A stretch of DNA of 64,000 nt from Oscillibacter sp. (GTDB taxonomy: Bacteria > Bacillota > Clostridia > Oscillospirales > Oscillospiraceae). The stretch is from NCBI GenBank assembly GCA_022791875.1, contig JAAVZX010000040.1, positions 1 through 64,000 of the forward strand, in the 5' to 3' direction. The notes beneath the pieces were generated by a model. That model searched no databases. It was not told the origin of the DNA and saw only the letters and a list, made by a program, of their open reading frames with translations. Positions 52,540 through 59,873 of the stretch are shown here, piece by piece (position 1 is the stretch's first letter; each line of letters starts with the position of its first letter). The position numbers were made by a program, and so were the translations under genes.

Positions 52540-53021
52540 AGAAACAAAGCATCCAACATCATATGGACGGGCTGGCGGCGCTGCTGCTGTTCGGGGTGTT
52601 TGCGGCCTGCGTGCTGTCGGTGCTGCTGACGGGGGCGGGGGCCTACCGCCGCCTCACCCAGCGGGATCAGGACGCGTTCAGCCGCCGGACCTGCGTGCAG
52701 TACCTGGCCACTCGTGTGCGGCAGGCGGACAGCCGGGACAGTGTGTCCGTGGACCCGGACTTCGGGGGCGTTCCCGCCCTGGTCCTGGAGGACGGCTACG
52801 GCTTCGCCACCTGGGTCTACTGCTACGACGGGCAGCTTATGGAGCTCTACGCCGCCGTGGACTCCGGCATGAGTCCGGGGGACGGCGCGGCCATGATGCC
52901 CCTGTCGGGGCTGGATTTCACCCTCTCCGAGGGGCTGCTGACCGCCGTGTTCACCGGCGTCCAGGGGACTGAGGACGTGCTGAGCCTCAGCCTGCGGAGC
53001 GGAGAGGGGGCGGCGGCATGA
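52536..53021 (+). CDS. DUF4860-like membrane protein of the pilus operon
   Basis: 161-residue protein with one N-terminal hydrophobic helix (about 11-34, GLAALLLFGVFAACVLSVLL) and a beta-rich extracytoplasmic domain (VDPDFGGVPALVLEDGYGFA, WVYCYDGQLMELYAA). This layout matches the DUF4860 proteins found in Clostridia beside type IV pilus genes, probably minor pilins. It overlaps both neighbours by four bases (ATGA), so the operon is tightly coupled. Confidence 0.6.
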   Translation: MKKQSIQHHMDGLAALLLFGVFAACVLSVLLTGAGAYRRLTQRDQDAFSRRTCVQYLATRVRQADSRDSVSVDPDFGGVPALVLEDGYGFATWVYCYDGQLMELYAAVDSGMSPGDGAAMMPLSGLDFTLSEGLLTAVFTGVQGTEDVLSLSLRSGEGAAA

Positions 53022-53497
53022 GACACAGCAAGGCCCCTTTGGTGCTGATGGAGCAGATGATTATGTTGCTGGTGTTCGCATTGGCTGCGGCGCTGTGCCT
53101 GCAGGCGTTCGTGAAGTCGGACGCGGCCTCCCACCGCAGCGAGGCCCGGGACCGGGCCGTCACCGCCGCACAGACCGCCGCTGAGACACTCCGCCGCTAT
53201 GGCCGGGAGGGCGACATGGGCTACGCCCTCACCCAGGCCGCGGAGGCCCTGGGCGGAGACTATCAGCAGGGGCTTCTCTGGCTGGATTACGACGCGGACT
53301 GGAATCCCATTGATTACGACAAGTGCGGCATGGAGGCCCCCGAGGCTGCGTACCGCCTGGAGGCCCAAGGGGTGCCCGTGGAGACGCCGGGGCTTTGGAA
53401 GGCCAGAGTCCTGGTGAGTACCAGCACCGCGGACGGTGCGCCGGACGTGCTCTTTGAAATCAACACCGCATGGCAGGAGGTGGACGGCAATGCCTGA
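53018..53497 (+). CDS. Minor pseudopilin-like protein
   Basis: 159-residue protein with a short positively charged leader (MRHSKAPLVLMEQMIMLLVF), one hydrophobic helix (to about 32) and a long helix plus beta domain beyond. The sequence LMEQMIMLLVFALAAALCLQAF resembles the pilin N-terminal helix, with Glu where pilin Glu5 would be. It overlaps the DUF4860-like gene and the next gene by a few bases. A prepilin-peptidase gene is not in the window. Confidence 0.6.
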   Translation: MRHSKAPLVLMEQMIMLLVFALAAALCLQAFVKSDAASHRSEARDRAVTAAQTAAETLRRYGREGDMGYALTQAAEALGGDYQQGLLWLDYDADWNPIDYDKCGMEAPEAAYRLEAQGVPVETPGLWKARVLVSTSTADGAPDVLFEINTAWQEVDGNA

Positions 53498-53906
53498 GCA
53501 GGAAAAGCAGCGCTTCGCGCCCCCCGCCGTGGGCGGCATGTCCCTTCTGGTGGCCTTCGCGGTGCTGTGCCTGACGGTCTTCTCCCTGCTGAGCCTCAGC
53601 ACCGTTCAGGCCGACGCCCGTCTGGCGGACGCCTCCGCCCAGGCCGTGGCGGACTATTACGCCGCCGACTGCGCCGCCCAGGAAATCCTGGCGCGGCTCC
53701 GGAACGGCGAGTTCCCCGACGGCGTCAGCGCCTACGGGGACACCTACTCCTACACCTGCCCTATTTCCGACACCCAGAACCTGGAAGTCGAAGTCCTTCT
53801 GGACGGCGACGCCTACACCATCCTGCGCTGGGCCGCGGCCCCGTCGGCGGACTGGGTGGAGGACGACAGCCTGGAGCTCTGGGGCGGCGACGATTTCTTC
53901 TTCTGA
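53490..53906 (+). CDS. Membrane-anchored pilus-operon protein
   Basis: 138-residue protein with one hydrophobic helix (about 15-38, GGMSLLVAFAVLCLTVFSLL) followed by a helical and beta-rich domain (YYAADCAAQEILARLRNGEF, YTCPISDTQNLEVEVLL). The organisation resembles PilX/GspK-type minor pilins, which carry short globular domains. ATG 53490 overlaps the preceding gene. The acidic C-terminus ends in DDFFF. Function is inferred only from context and topology. Confidence 0.6.
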   Translation: MPEQEKQRFAPPAVGGMSLLVAFAVLCLTVFSLLSLSTVQADARLADASAQAVADYYAADCAAQEILARLRNGEFPDGVSAYGDTYSYTCPISDTQNLEVEVLLDGDAYTILRWAAAPSADWVEDDSLELWGGDDFFF

Positions 53907-53976
53907 GCCGGTTCCCCACGTATCCCCAAAACAGCCCCGCAAGGCGGGTGCGCAAATGAATGTAAGGAGGCCCCTT

Positions 53977-55053
53977 ATGGCAGAATTGTTGGATTATCTC
54001 AAGCGCGCCGTGGAGGAACACGCGTCAGACGTGTTCATCGTGGCCGGCGGCCCCGTGTGCGCGAAGGTGAAGAGCAGCATCACCCCCCTTCTGGACGGGG
54101 AGCGCGTCTTCGCGGACAAAACCCAGGCGCTGATCAGCGAAATGTACCGCCTGGCGGAGCGGCCTATGGACACCTTTCTCTCCCGGCATGACGACGACTT
54201 CGCCCTCTCCATTTCGGGCCTGGCCCGCTTCCGGGTCAACACGTACCGCCAGCGGGGCTCCATGTCCGCCGTCATCCGGCTGGTGCCCTTCCAGATCCCC
54301 GACTGGCAGAAGATGCACATCCCCGAGGAGGTCATCGGGCTCTCCGATCTGACCCACGGCATGGTGCTGATCACCGGCGAGGCGGGCAGCGGAAAGTCCA
54401 CCACCCAAGCCTGCATCCTGGACCGGATCAATGAGACGCGGGAGTGCCACATCGTCACCCTGGAGGACCCCATCGAATACCTGCACAAGAACAAAAAGAG
54501 CATCATCAGCCAGCGTGAAATCGGCATTGACTCGGAGAACTACTCCTCCGCCCTCCGGGCCTGCCTGCGCCAGGCCCCCAACGTGGTGCTTTTGGGTGAA
54601 ATGCGGGACCAGGAGACCATTCGGACCGCCATCACCGCCGCGGAGACGGGCCACCTCCTCATCGCCACCCTCCACACCCGGAACGCCGTGAACACCATCG
54701 ACCGGATCATCGACATCTTCCCCGCGGGGCAGCAGGACCAGATCCGCATCCAGCTCAGCTCCGTGCTGCAGGCGGTTGTGTCCCAGCGGCTTTTGCCCAT
54801 CGCCAGGGACGGGGCCAGCAGCGACGAGCTGATCCCCGCCTGCGAGATCATGAAGACCAACACCGCCATCCGCACCTACATCCGGGACCACAATACCCAC
54901 CAGATCCCCAACGCCATCGCCAAGGGGGGCAAGGAGGGCATGATCACCATGGACGACTCCATTTTGGCCCTCTACAACGCGGGTAAAATCACCGCGCAGA
55001 CGGCCTTGGACTTCACCGACAACCCCGAACAGATGGAGCGCCGTCTCCGCTGA
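53977..55053 (+). CDS. pilT: PilT-family retraction/secretion ATPase
   Basis: 358-residue hexameric ATPase of the PilT/GspE superfamily, which powers filament retraction or assembly. Walker A is LITGEAGSGKSTTQA (near 130-144), the Asp box is VTLEDPIEYLHKNKKS, Walker B is NVVLLGEMRDQETI and the His box is LLIATLHTRNAVNTIDRIID. Together these are diagnostic. I start at ATG 53977, after TAAGGAGGCCCCTT. It is the only ATPase here, so it may serve both directions, or a PilB-type extension ATPase may lie elsewhere. A strong terminator hairpin follows. Confidence 0.93.
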   Translation: MAELLDYLKRAVEEHASDVFIVAGGPVCAKVKSSITPLLDGERVFADKTQALISEMYRLAERPMDTFLSRHDDDFALSISGLARFRVNTYRQRGSMSAVIRLVPFQIPDWQKMHIPEEVIGLSDLTHGMVLITGEAGSGKSTTQACILDRINETRECHIVTLEDPIEYLHKNKKSIISQREIGIDSENYSSALRACLRQAPNVVLLGEMRDQETIRTAITAAETGHLLIATLHTRNAVNTIDRIIDIFPAGQQDQIRIQLSSVLQAVVSQRLLPIARDGASSDELIPACEIMKTNTAIRTYIRDHNTHQIPNAIAKGGKEGMITMDDSILALYNAGKITAQTALDFTDNPEQMERRLR

Positions 55054-55074
55054 GTTGGGAAAATACGCGCAAAA

Positions 55075-55107
55075 AAGGCGGACGTACATTTTCAGTACGT
55101 CCGCCTT
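55075..55107. terminator. Bidirectional terminator between pilT and the unknown gene
   Basis: AAGGCGGACGTAC pairs perfectly with GTACGTCCGCCTT around ATTTTCA. The A-run on its left gives a T-run on the minus strand, so it terminates mainly the minus-strand gene and perhaps pilT. Confidence 0.85.
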
Positions 55108-55123
55108 CTGGCGGGCATGGGGG

Positions 55124-55501
55124 TCACGCGGAGAGGCCGTCCAGGCCGCGGACCTGGACGCGCCCCTGGCGGAGGCGGCGGAAGCTGGTGACGGTGACGC
55201 GGCCGTCCTCCCAGCGGTAGCGGAGGCGGGCGCTGCCGCAGTCGAGGCAGCGCTCGAGGGCGGTGCGGCAATGCTGGAGGTACAGGAGGCGTCCGATCAT
55301 GGCGCGCTCGCGCTCCACCTCCTCGCCGTACTCGAGGCAGGGGAGAGCGTCGCAGGAGCTGATGCGGGCCACGGAGCGGCTGATCTGCTCGCTGCACTGG
55401 CTGGCACTCAGCCGGAGGCGCTCACGGAGCACCTGGCGGGGGAGGACCTGGGGCTTGCTGCTGGCGGTGTTGGTCTTGTTGGTGTTGTTGTTCTGAGTCA
55501 T
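55124..55501 (-). CDS. Unknown 125-residue protein behind a structured leader
   Basis: 125-residue protein without a recognised family. The N-terminus is Asn/Thr-rich (MTQNNNTNKTNTASSKPQVL), the middle is a long helix with paired Cys (ARISSCDALPCLEYG), and the end is a basic beta-rich segment with Cys (HCRTALERCLDCGSARLRYR, RVTVTSFRRLRQG). ATG 55501 follows AAAGGTGACGATCTC; the ORF-track start at 55630 lies inside the leader repeats. It has a consensus promoter 235 bases upstream and a strong terminator downstream, so it is an independent, probably regulated gene. Confidence 0.75.
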   Translation of the reverse strand: MTQNNNTNKTNTASSKPQVLPRQVLRERLRLSASQCSEQISRSVARISSCDALPCLEYGEEVERERAMIGRLLYLQHCRTALERCLDCGSARLRYRWEDGRVTVTSFRRLRQGRVQVRGLDGLSA

Positions 55502-55556
55502 GAGATCGTCACCTTTCATAAAAAATTTGGATTTGAGCGTGTAAGCACGTGAAAAA

Positions 55557-55685
55557 GGACATAGTAATCCCGTGCTTTCACGTCGAGTACCAGTCCAAAT
55601 GGATACAGTAATCCCGCACTTACACGGCAAATACCAATCCAGGTGGACATAGTAATCCTGTTCTTACACGTCGATACCTGTCCAG
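55557..55685 (-). repeat. Three tandem 44-bp hairpin repeats in the leader of the unknown gene
   Basis: Units at 55557-55600, 55601-55644 and 55645-55685. Each unit, read on the minus strand, can fold as GGAC-GTA-CGTG / CACG-TAC-GTCC (first unit), with internal loops of similar size. In the middle unit the outer stem is GGAT/ATCC instead of GGAC/GTCC, a compensating change. The 3'-arm sequence GGGATTACTATGTCC is conserved. Between promoter and gene start there is also a palindrome ATCTCGCAGGACGTGAGAT. Confidence 0.8.
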
Positions 55686-55734
55686 TCAAATCCTTATTTC
55701 GGTTTTACGATCTCACGTCCTGCGAGATTATTTA

Positions 55735-55763
55735 ATTATAGCACTCCTTTTTCCCCGAGTCAA
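55735..55763 (-). promoter_or_regulatory. Consensus sigma-A promoter of the unknown gene with repeat leader
   Basis: On the minus strand TTGACT (55763-55758) and TATAAT (55740-55735) have a 17-bp spacer, predicting a leader of about 225 nt that contains all three repeats. Confidence 0.85.
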
Positions 55764-55828
55764 CACTCTTTTCAAAAATTTCTAAAAAAATTTTTTCAGG
55801 CAGATGCGGCGATCGGAGTGCGGCGGTC

Positions 55829-56008
55829 GCGGGGGAAGGGCGGACACAGAGGTCCGCCCCTACAGAGTAAATTTTCCTCTGGGGCAAATGAGCATCATTT
55901 GCCCCAGATAAAGTTTGGGGTCCAGCCCTTTTCAAAGGGCTGGTGGGGTCCAGGGGCAAAGCCCCTGGCCGCCGGAGGCCCCCCGTCTCCCGTCCCCCGT
56001 TCGCGGGT
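55829..56008 (-). repeat. Composite palindromic intergenic repeat (family R1) plus short repeat
   Basis: From left: GGGCGGACACAGAGGTCCGCCC (unit shared with 10.7 kb), a GGGGCAAATGAGCATCATTTGCCCC hairpin, then in inverse orientation CCCTTTTCAAAGGG, CTGGTGGGGTCC, the CAGGGGCAAAGCCCCTG hairpin and GGCCGCCGGAGGCC. It ends a few bases before the stop codon of the LarA-like gene. The 55764-55828 interval holds only A/T-rich sequence. Confidence 0.75.
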
Positions 56009-56013
56009 GGGTG

Positions 56014-57288
56014 TCAGACTTCCTCGAAGCCTTTGAAGTTTTCCTCTTCGTCGAAGACGGGCATGTAGAGCTTGCCGTCGGTGGTGACGTCGGGGTTGGC
56101 TTCGATTTCGGGGAGGAGACTTTCGGAGACGTAGAACTCGCCCATGTGGAGGGTGTCTTTGGTCCAGAGGACTTTCAGGGGTTCACCCAGGTTCGGGCAG
56201 GTGCGGAGGCAGAACTGGAAGCAGAGCTTGTCTGTGTCCAGCACGCAGGGGATGCGGGCGTACTCGGTGGTGATGGAGGTGATGGCGTTGGGGTAGGTTT
56301 CCTCGAAGGAGCCCTTGTCCAGGACCTTTCTGGTGGTGGCGTCGGCGTTGCCGATGCCGTTGAAGTTCGCGCCGGTCTTGGGGGAGAGGTCCAGGACGCC
56401 GATGCGCTCAATGAAGGGCTTGACGCGGTAGTCGTAGGCGCGGCCCACCACGTTGGGGTCCATGCCGTCGCCGCTGATCTCCTTGCCGATCTGTTCCAGC
56501 ATGAGGACGTTGATTTTCTCAAAGGGAATCGCGGCCATGAGGGACTTCGCCTGGAGCAGGAGCTCGGGCTCCTCGGCCTCGATGCACTTGTTGGGAATGG
56601 CGCGGATGGTGTGGGTCTGATGGAAGGCGTTCTCGACGATGCCGATGGCGAAGGGGATGTTGCAGTTGGCCAGGGCGGTGCGTCCGAAGGAGGGGACGTT
56701 GATGTGCATGAGGTTGAAGCCACGCTTGTGGCAGATGCTGGCTCCGTACTGCTTGCCCAGGCCAATGGCCATCATCTTCATGATGCCGCTCTCGAAGGGA
56801 CCGTGGAAGTCGGTGTGGGGCTTGATGCGGGCCACGGGGACGATATAGTCGCAGGAGAGGGCGAAGGCGTCCAGCTCCACATCCAGGCCCTCGGCGGAGA
56901 CGCCGATCTTCTTGGTGTCCATGCAGGAGTGGATCTTGCAGCCGCAGGCTTCCTCGGTGATGCCGTAGTGTGTGAGGATGGCGAGCTGGCCCTCGGCGGT
57001 GGCGCCGCCGTGGCTGCCCATGGCGGGGACAATGTAGGGTGTGGCCCCGATGCGCTTGAGCTCCTCGGCGAAGGTACGGAGGATGACCACGCTGTTGGCA
57101 ATCTCGCGGCTGGCGGCGGTGAAGCAGACGGTGCTGCCGGGCTTGATGAGGTCCAGGGTGCCCTCCCGCTTCAGGGCATCCCGCACGGCCTGGGGCACGT
57201 CCTCAATATGGGTGGCGTCCAGGTGGTTCTGAACCTTGTAAAACTTGGGGATTTCCATCTCCTGTACCAGATCTCTTACAACGCCCAT
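56014..57288 (-). CDS. LarA-like (lactate racemase / DUF2088) protein, second copy
   Basis: 424-residue LarA-superfamily protein with the same length and motifs as the copy at 22.9 kb: PAMGSHGGATAEGQ (near residue 93) and RIKPHTDFHGPFESGIMKMM. The two differ in the loop after VPAMG and in most of the C-terminal half, so they probably have different substrates. It stands alone, with its own promoter, and is not part of a catabolic operon. The nickel-pincer biosynthesis genes (larB, larC, larE) are not in the window. ATG 57288 begins MGVVRDLVQEMEIPKFYKV. Confidence 0.88.
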   Translation of the reverse strand: MGVVRDLVQEMEIPKFYKVQNHLDATHIEDVPQAVRDALKREGTLDLIKPGSTVCFTAASREIANSVVILRTFAEELKRIGATPYIVPAMGSHGGATAEGQLAILTHYGITEEACGCKIHSCMDTKKIGVSAEGLDVELDAFALSCDYIVPVARIKPHTDFHGPFESGIMKMMAIGLGKQYGASICHKRGFNLMHINVPSFGRTALANCNIPFAIGIVENAFHQTHTIRAIPNKCIEAEEPELLLQAKSLMAAIPFEKINVLMLEQIGKEISGDGMDPNVVGRAYDYRVKPFIERIGVLDLSPKTGANFNGIGNADATTRKVLDKGSFEETYPNAITSITTEYARIPCVLDTDKLCFQFCLRTCPNLGEPLKVLWTKDTLHMGEFYVSESLLPEIEANPDVTTDGKLYMPVFDEEENFKGFEEV

Positions 57289-57333
57289 GTCAAATCATCC
57301 TTTTTCATAAAATTATAGGGGTATCTACTGCGG

Positions 57334-57362
57334 AGTATAGCACGAAGCACCAAAAATAGCAA
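57334..57362 (-). promoter_or_regulatory. Sigma-A promoter of the second LarA-like gene
   Basis: On the minus strand TTGCTA (57362-57357) and TATACT (57339-57334) have a 17-bp spacer. Confidence 0.65.
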
Positions 57363-57410
57363 GCCTCTTTCCGGAAAAAATATCAAATATTAACACTGTG
57401 GGGCGCAAAA

Positions 57411-57442
57411 CCGCCCCGCCCGCTTTTGGCGGGTGGGGGCGG
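57411..57442. terminator. GC-rich hairpin at the boundary to the mobile region
   Basis: CCGCCCCGCCCGC pairs with GGCGGGTGGGGGCGG around TTTT. There is no clear T-run. The remainder of 57289-57669 contains no gene I can support; a 37-codon ORF (ATG near 57509) lacks an RBS at a useful distance. Confidence 0.4.
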
Positions 57443-57669
57443 CTTCGCGCAAGTCTTAGGAGGTATATAAATTATACTTCTATCTGCCCTGTATCCCCCT
57501 GTGTAAGCATGTGCGTGAAGTCCTTGCGCCACAGCATTCAGGGCTTTTCATGTGAACGGTCATGCGGCGTTGTGCGATGGCTAAAGGGAAAAAATAAGGG
57601 AAAAAATTTGCCCCCTCCCTGACAGCGGGAAGGGGCTTGTAACCTAGCGGGGCGGCGCTCAGGTTAAAC

Positions 57670-57897
57670 TCAGACGTCGGCGGCGATCTGGACGTAGTGC
57701 CGCCAGACGCCATCCACGCCCTTGCCCTGGGAGCCGAACCGCTTCATGTGCCGCTGTGCCAGGGGGCTTTCCATAAATTCCACGCCTGTCATATCGTGAC
57801 GGGCAATCAGCTTCCCCGTGGCGGATGTCTCGTACACCGTGAAGAGGTCTGGGGAGTCCCAGCCACCCCAGAGGGCCAAAACGTCTTTTGCTTTCAT
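57670..57897 (-). CDS. Small mobile-element protein, unknown
   Basis: 75-residue protein (MKAKDVLALWGGWDSPDLFT..., ending in VQIAADV). It looks like an alpha/beta protein of no recognised family; the YETSATGKLIARHDMTGVEF segment is compact and well coded. ATG 57897 follows GGAGGAAAGAGCA, while the longer ORF-track start lacks an RBS. It is the last gene of a minus-strand row of four small genes that resemble accessory genes of Clostridial integrative elements. Confidence 0.65.
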   Translation of the reverse strand: MKAKDVLALWGGWDSPDLFTVYETSATGKLIARHDMTGVEFMESPLAQRHMKRFGSQGKGVDGVWRHYVQIAADV

Positions 57898-58000
57898 TGC
57901 TCTTTCCTCCTTTGCCCTCGTAACCTCCGGGGCGGGCGTCCGATTCTGCATCAGCGGCGGCGGTGGTCGTCGGCCTGGCGGGCACTGGCGGCTTTGCGGC

Positions 58001-58177
58001 CTATTGCCCCAGCCCCGCCAGCTCATCCAGCAGGGCATCCAGGGCGGCGGTGATAGCCTGCTGCCGGGTCTTGGGGTCCAGCCTGGCCTCCAGGGCGGCG
58101 ATCCGGCGCTCATGCTCCTTGGCGGTCTGTTCCAACGCTTCCAGACGAGCGGTCACATTTTCTTGCTCCATGGCCAT
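58001..58177 (-). CDS. Small coiled-coil protein
   Basis: 58-residue protein (start MAMEQENVTARLEALEQTAK) below the size limit of the ORF track. Heptad spacing of Leu and Ala (LEALEQTAKEHERRIAALEA) predicts a coiled coil over residues 10-35. ATG 58177 or ATG 58171 follows AAGGAGGAA. It ends with TAG. Position and spacing match its neighbours, so it is probably part of the same transcript. Function unknown. Confidence 0.6.
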   Translation of the reverse strand: MAMEQENVTARLEALEQTAKEHERRIAALEARLDPKTRQQAITAALDALLDELAGLGQ

Positions 58178-58288
58178 TTCCTCCTTGCAATTTGGAGGGG
58201 GCCGTGGTATTCTGTACCTGACCCCCTCCGGGTGGTTGTTGGGCTCCCTGCATCGTGCTTTGACCGGCGGTGATGCAAGGGGCCTTTC

Positions 58289-58543
58289 TCATACCGTGCT
58301 GTGGTAGAGCTGCGTAAGGTCGACGGCGAGTTCCTTCTTGACGGGCTTGCCGACGCTGAGCACCCGATAGCCCTTGCGGTTGAACAGGCGGTAGAGCAGC
58401 GCTGTAACGTCCTGCCCCACCGTCTGGGCCGCCTGGAGCTGCTGCTTGTCCAGCACAATGAACTCCTCGTGCTGCGTGCCGGTACGCTCGTCCCGCACGG
58501 TAACGGGGTAGGCCCTGGCCTGGATGGCGATTAAGTTCTCCAT
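58289..58543 (-). CDS. Small mobile-element protein, unknown
   Basis: 84-residue protein (MENLIAIQARAYPVTVRDERTG...). The sequence suggests a small alpha/beta domain with HEEFIVLDKQQLQAAQTVG and GYRVLSVGKPVKKELAVDL. No family recognised. ATG 58543 follows GGAGGC, in the middle of the row of four minus-strand genes. Similar small proteins are common in ICEs and prophages of gut Clostridia; that is from general knowledge and not checked. Confidence 0.65.
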   Translation of the reverse strand: MENLIAIQARAYPVTVRDERTGTQHEEFIVLDKQQLQAAQTVGQDVTALLYRLFNRKGYRVLSVGKPVKKELAVDLTQLYHSTV

Positions 58544-58555
58544 GCCTCCACCCCC

Positions 58556-58834
58556 TCACGCGCTGATGGTGAAGCGGCGGGACGTGCTGGAGCGGCAGAA
58601 CTGCCCGTAGACGTCGGGGAGCGCGGCCTTGAGGGCCTTGCCGTCCAGGCGGGAGGAAATAATCTCCTTCCAGCGCAGGATGAAGTTTTTGGTTCTGAGT
58701 TCCTCCAGGCCCTCTTGCTCCAGATGGGCCTTGAGTTCGGCCCGAATGGCCTCGGCCTGTTCCTCGAGCTGCTTCTGCTGGGCCTCCAGCTGCCGCAGTT
58801 TGTTGACGCGGTTCTCGATCATTCTCTCGGTCAT
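58556..58834 (-). CDS. Small coiled-coil protein with C-terminal domain
   Basis: 92-residue protein. Residues 5-45 form a long helix or coiled coil (NRVNKLRQLEAQQKQLEEQA), followed by a compact C-terminal part (TKNFILRWKEIISSRLDGKA, LPDVYGQFCRSS). No family recognised. ATG 58834 follows AGGAGGTACATACC; the ORF-track start at 59056 extends into a duplicated sequence. It is the first gene of the minus-strand row, 12 bases from the next. Confidence 0.65.
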   Translation of the reverse strand: MTERMIENRVNKLRQLEAQQKQLEEQAEAIRAELKAHLEQEGLEELRTKNFILRWKEIISSRLDGKALKAALPDVYGQFCRSSTSRRFTISA

Positions 58835-58865
58835 GGTATGTACCTCCTGAATTTTGTTGTGGTGG

Positions 58866-58993
58866 GCGTCTGGTTTGGTGCTCTCCGGCTCGTCCCCGGC
58901 CTCCGCTAAGCAGTCCCGCCGTGTGTCTGGAAGGGCGGCGTCTGGTTTGGTGCTCTCCGGCTCGTCCCCGGCCTTCACTAAGCAGACCCGCCG
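58866..58993. repeat. Tandem duplication of 56 bp (period 72 bp)
   Basis: 58866-58921 and 58938-58993 share GCGTCTGGTTTGGTGCTCTC and the rest of a 56-bp unit with three mismatches. It lies in the leader of the minus-strand row of small genes. The remainder of the 58835-59446 gap holds the operator triplet described next and otherwise no supported gene. Confidence 0.8.
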
Positions 58994-59292
58994 CCCAACG
59001 CTGATGCAGGAACCCCGGCGGCGGCGGTCGTTCGGCGTCTGACCTTTGGTCTGCAACTTCCTGATACCTTACCGCTCTTATACGCAATCTCGGTGTTAGG
59101 CTTTAACGATTGCCGGCGTCCCTCCGGGCTTCGGGAATCCCACGCTTGTGCCTCGGGCTGGCCTGGAGCGCTCTATACCCGGTTTGGCGCGCCTGATGCG
59201 TCGCTTCTCCGCCCGGCAGGTATCCCGTCCGGTTATTCTGTTGTTCGAACCCTCCTTTCTGTTGTTCCCTCCTGACATTTTGAATTATACAC

Positions 59293-59373
59293 TATTCACG
59301 GGAATATGTCTATTAGCAGAATGTACATATTTACGGGGATATATTTGTGATTGTTTGCTATTTACGGGAGTAG
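59293..59373 (+). promoter_or_regulatory. Three direct repeats TATTyACGGGrATAT: operator array of the first RHH gene
   Basis: Copies start at about 59294, 59328 and 59359 (spacing about 35 and 31 bp). The third overlaps a promoter formed by TTTACG (59361-59366), a 17-bp spacer and TACAAT (59384-59389). The gene downstream encodes a ribbon-helix-helix protein, so autoregulation is likely. Confidence 0.65.
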
Positions 59374-59446
59374 GCAAAAGCAGTACAATGGTGGCATACT
59401 GGGAAGGGTATTGCTATTTTGCAATTCCCCCACGGAGGTGAAGTGT

Positions 59447-59677
59447 ATGCCAGTATCAAAGGCACAGCAAAAGGCGGTACACAAATACGTCAAGGCAAAT
59501 TATGACCGCATGGAATTGACTGTGCCCAAAGGCCGCAAAGAGGAAATCAAGGTACACGCACAAGCTCAAGGCCAAAGTGTAAACGGCTTCATCAATCGAG
59601 CGATAGATGAAACCATGGAGCGGGACAAAGCGGGTCAGGAGGCCGCAGACGGCCCGCCGGAGGGTGCCGGGGAGTAA
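59447..59677 (+). CDS. Ribbon-helix-helix (Arc/CopG-like) regulator
   Basis: 76-residue small DNA-binding protein. The ribbon strand is RMELTVPKGRKEEIKVHAQA and the helices follow in QGQSVNGFINRAIDETMERD, the same arrangement as the paralog at 60.2 kb. A short acidic tail ends it. ATG 59447 follows CGGAGGTGAAGTGT; the ORF-track start is upstream of the promoter. Three direct repeats lie around its promoter. RHH proteins bind such arrays as dimers, so it probably represses itself and perhaps the divergent small genes. Confidence 0.8.
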   Translation: MPVSKAQQKAVHKYVKANYDRMELTVPKGRKEEIKVHAQAQGQSVNGFINRAIDETMERDKAGQEAADGPPEGAGE

Positions 59678-59711
59678 TCCCCGGCTTTTCCTTCTTCCCG
59701 GGCCTGTGTCC

Positions 59712-59786
59712 TCACCCCCTGCGCCACAGCAGCCAGACAATGGCCGCGTTCAGCGCCACAAGCAGAATATCAAGCAAAATTTCCAT
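59712..59786 (-). CDS. 24-residue hydrophobic peptide
   Basis: Peptide MEILLDILLVALNAAIVWLL followed by WRRG: one membrane helix with a charged end, too short for the ORF track. ATG 59786 follows GGGAGGAGGACGCGCA, a strong RBS. Layout and size resemble small membrane toxins or phage-encoded regulators of membrane proteins. No antisense RNA promoter was recognised. Confidence rests on the RBS and composition only. Confidence 0.45.
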   Translation of the reverse strand: MEILLDILLVALNAAIVWLLWRRG

Positions 59787-59873
59787 TGCGCGTCCTCCTC
59801 CCGCAAAATCATCTATTGACAACAGCAGGCGTTTCCGGTATCCTGTGGGTGGGAGGGTTTCCCCTCCCATCCC

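Noticed and set aside
55557-55685. CRISPR array
   Set aside because: The three 44-bp units are contiguous with no spacers, diverge from each other as folding units and have no cas genes nearby.
57398-57622. Small CDS after the AGGAGG at 57460
   Set aside because: The AGGAGG is followed by an AT-rich stretch with no start codon at a suitable distance; the candidate peptide has no protein-like features.
59220-59290. tRNA gene suggested by GTTCGAACC
   Set aside because: No matching acceptor, D or anticodon arms could be folded around it.
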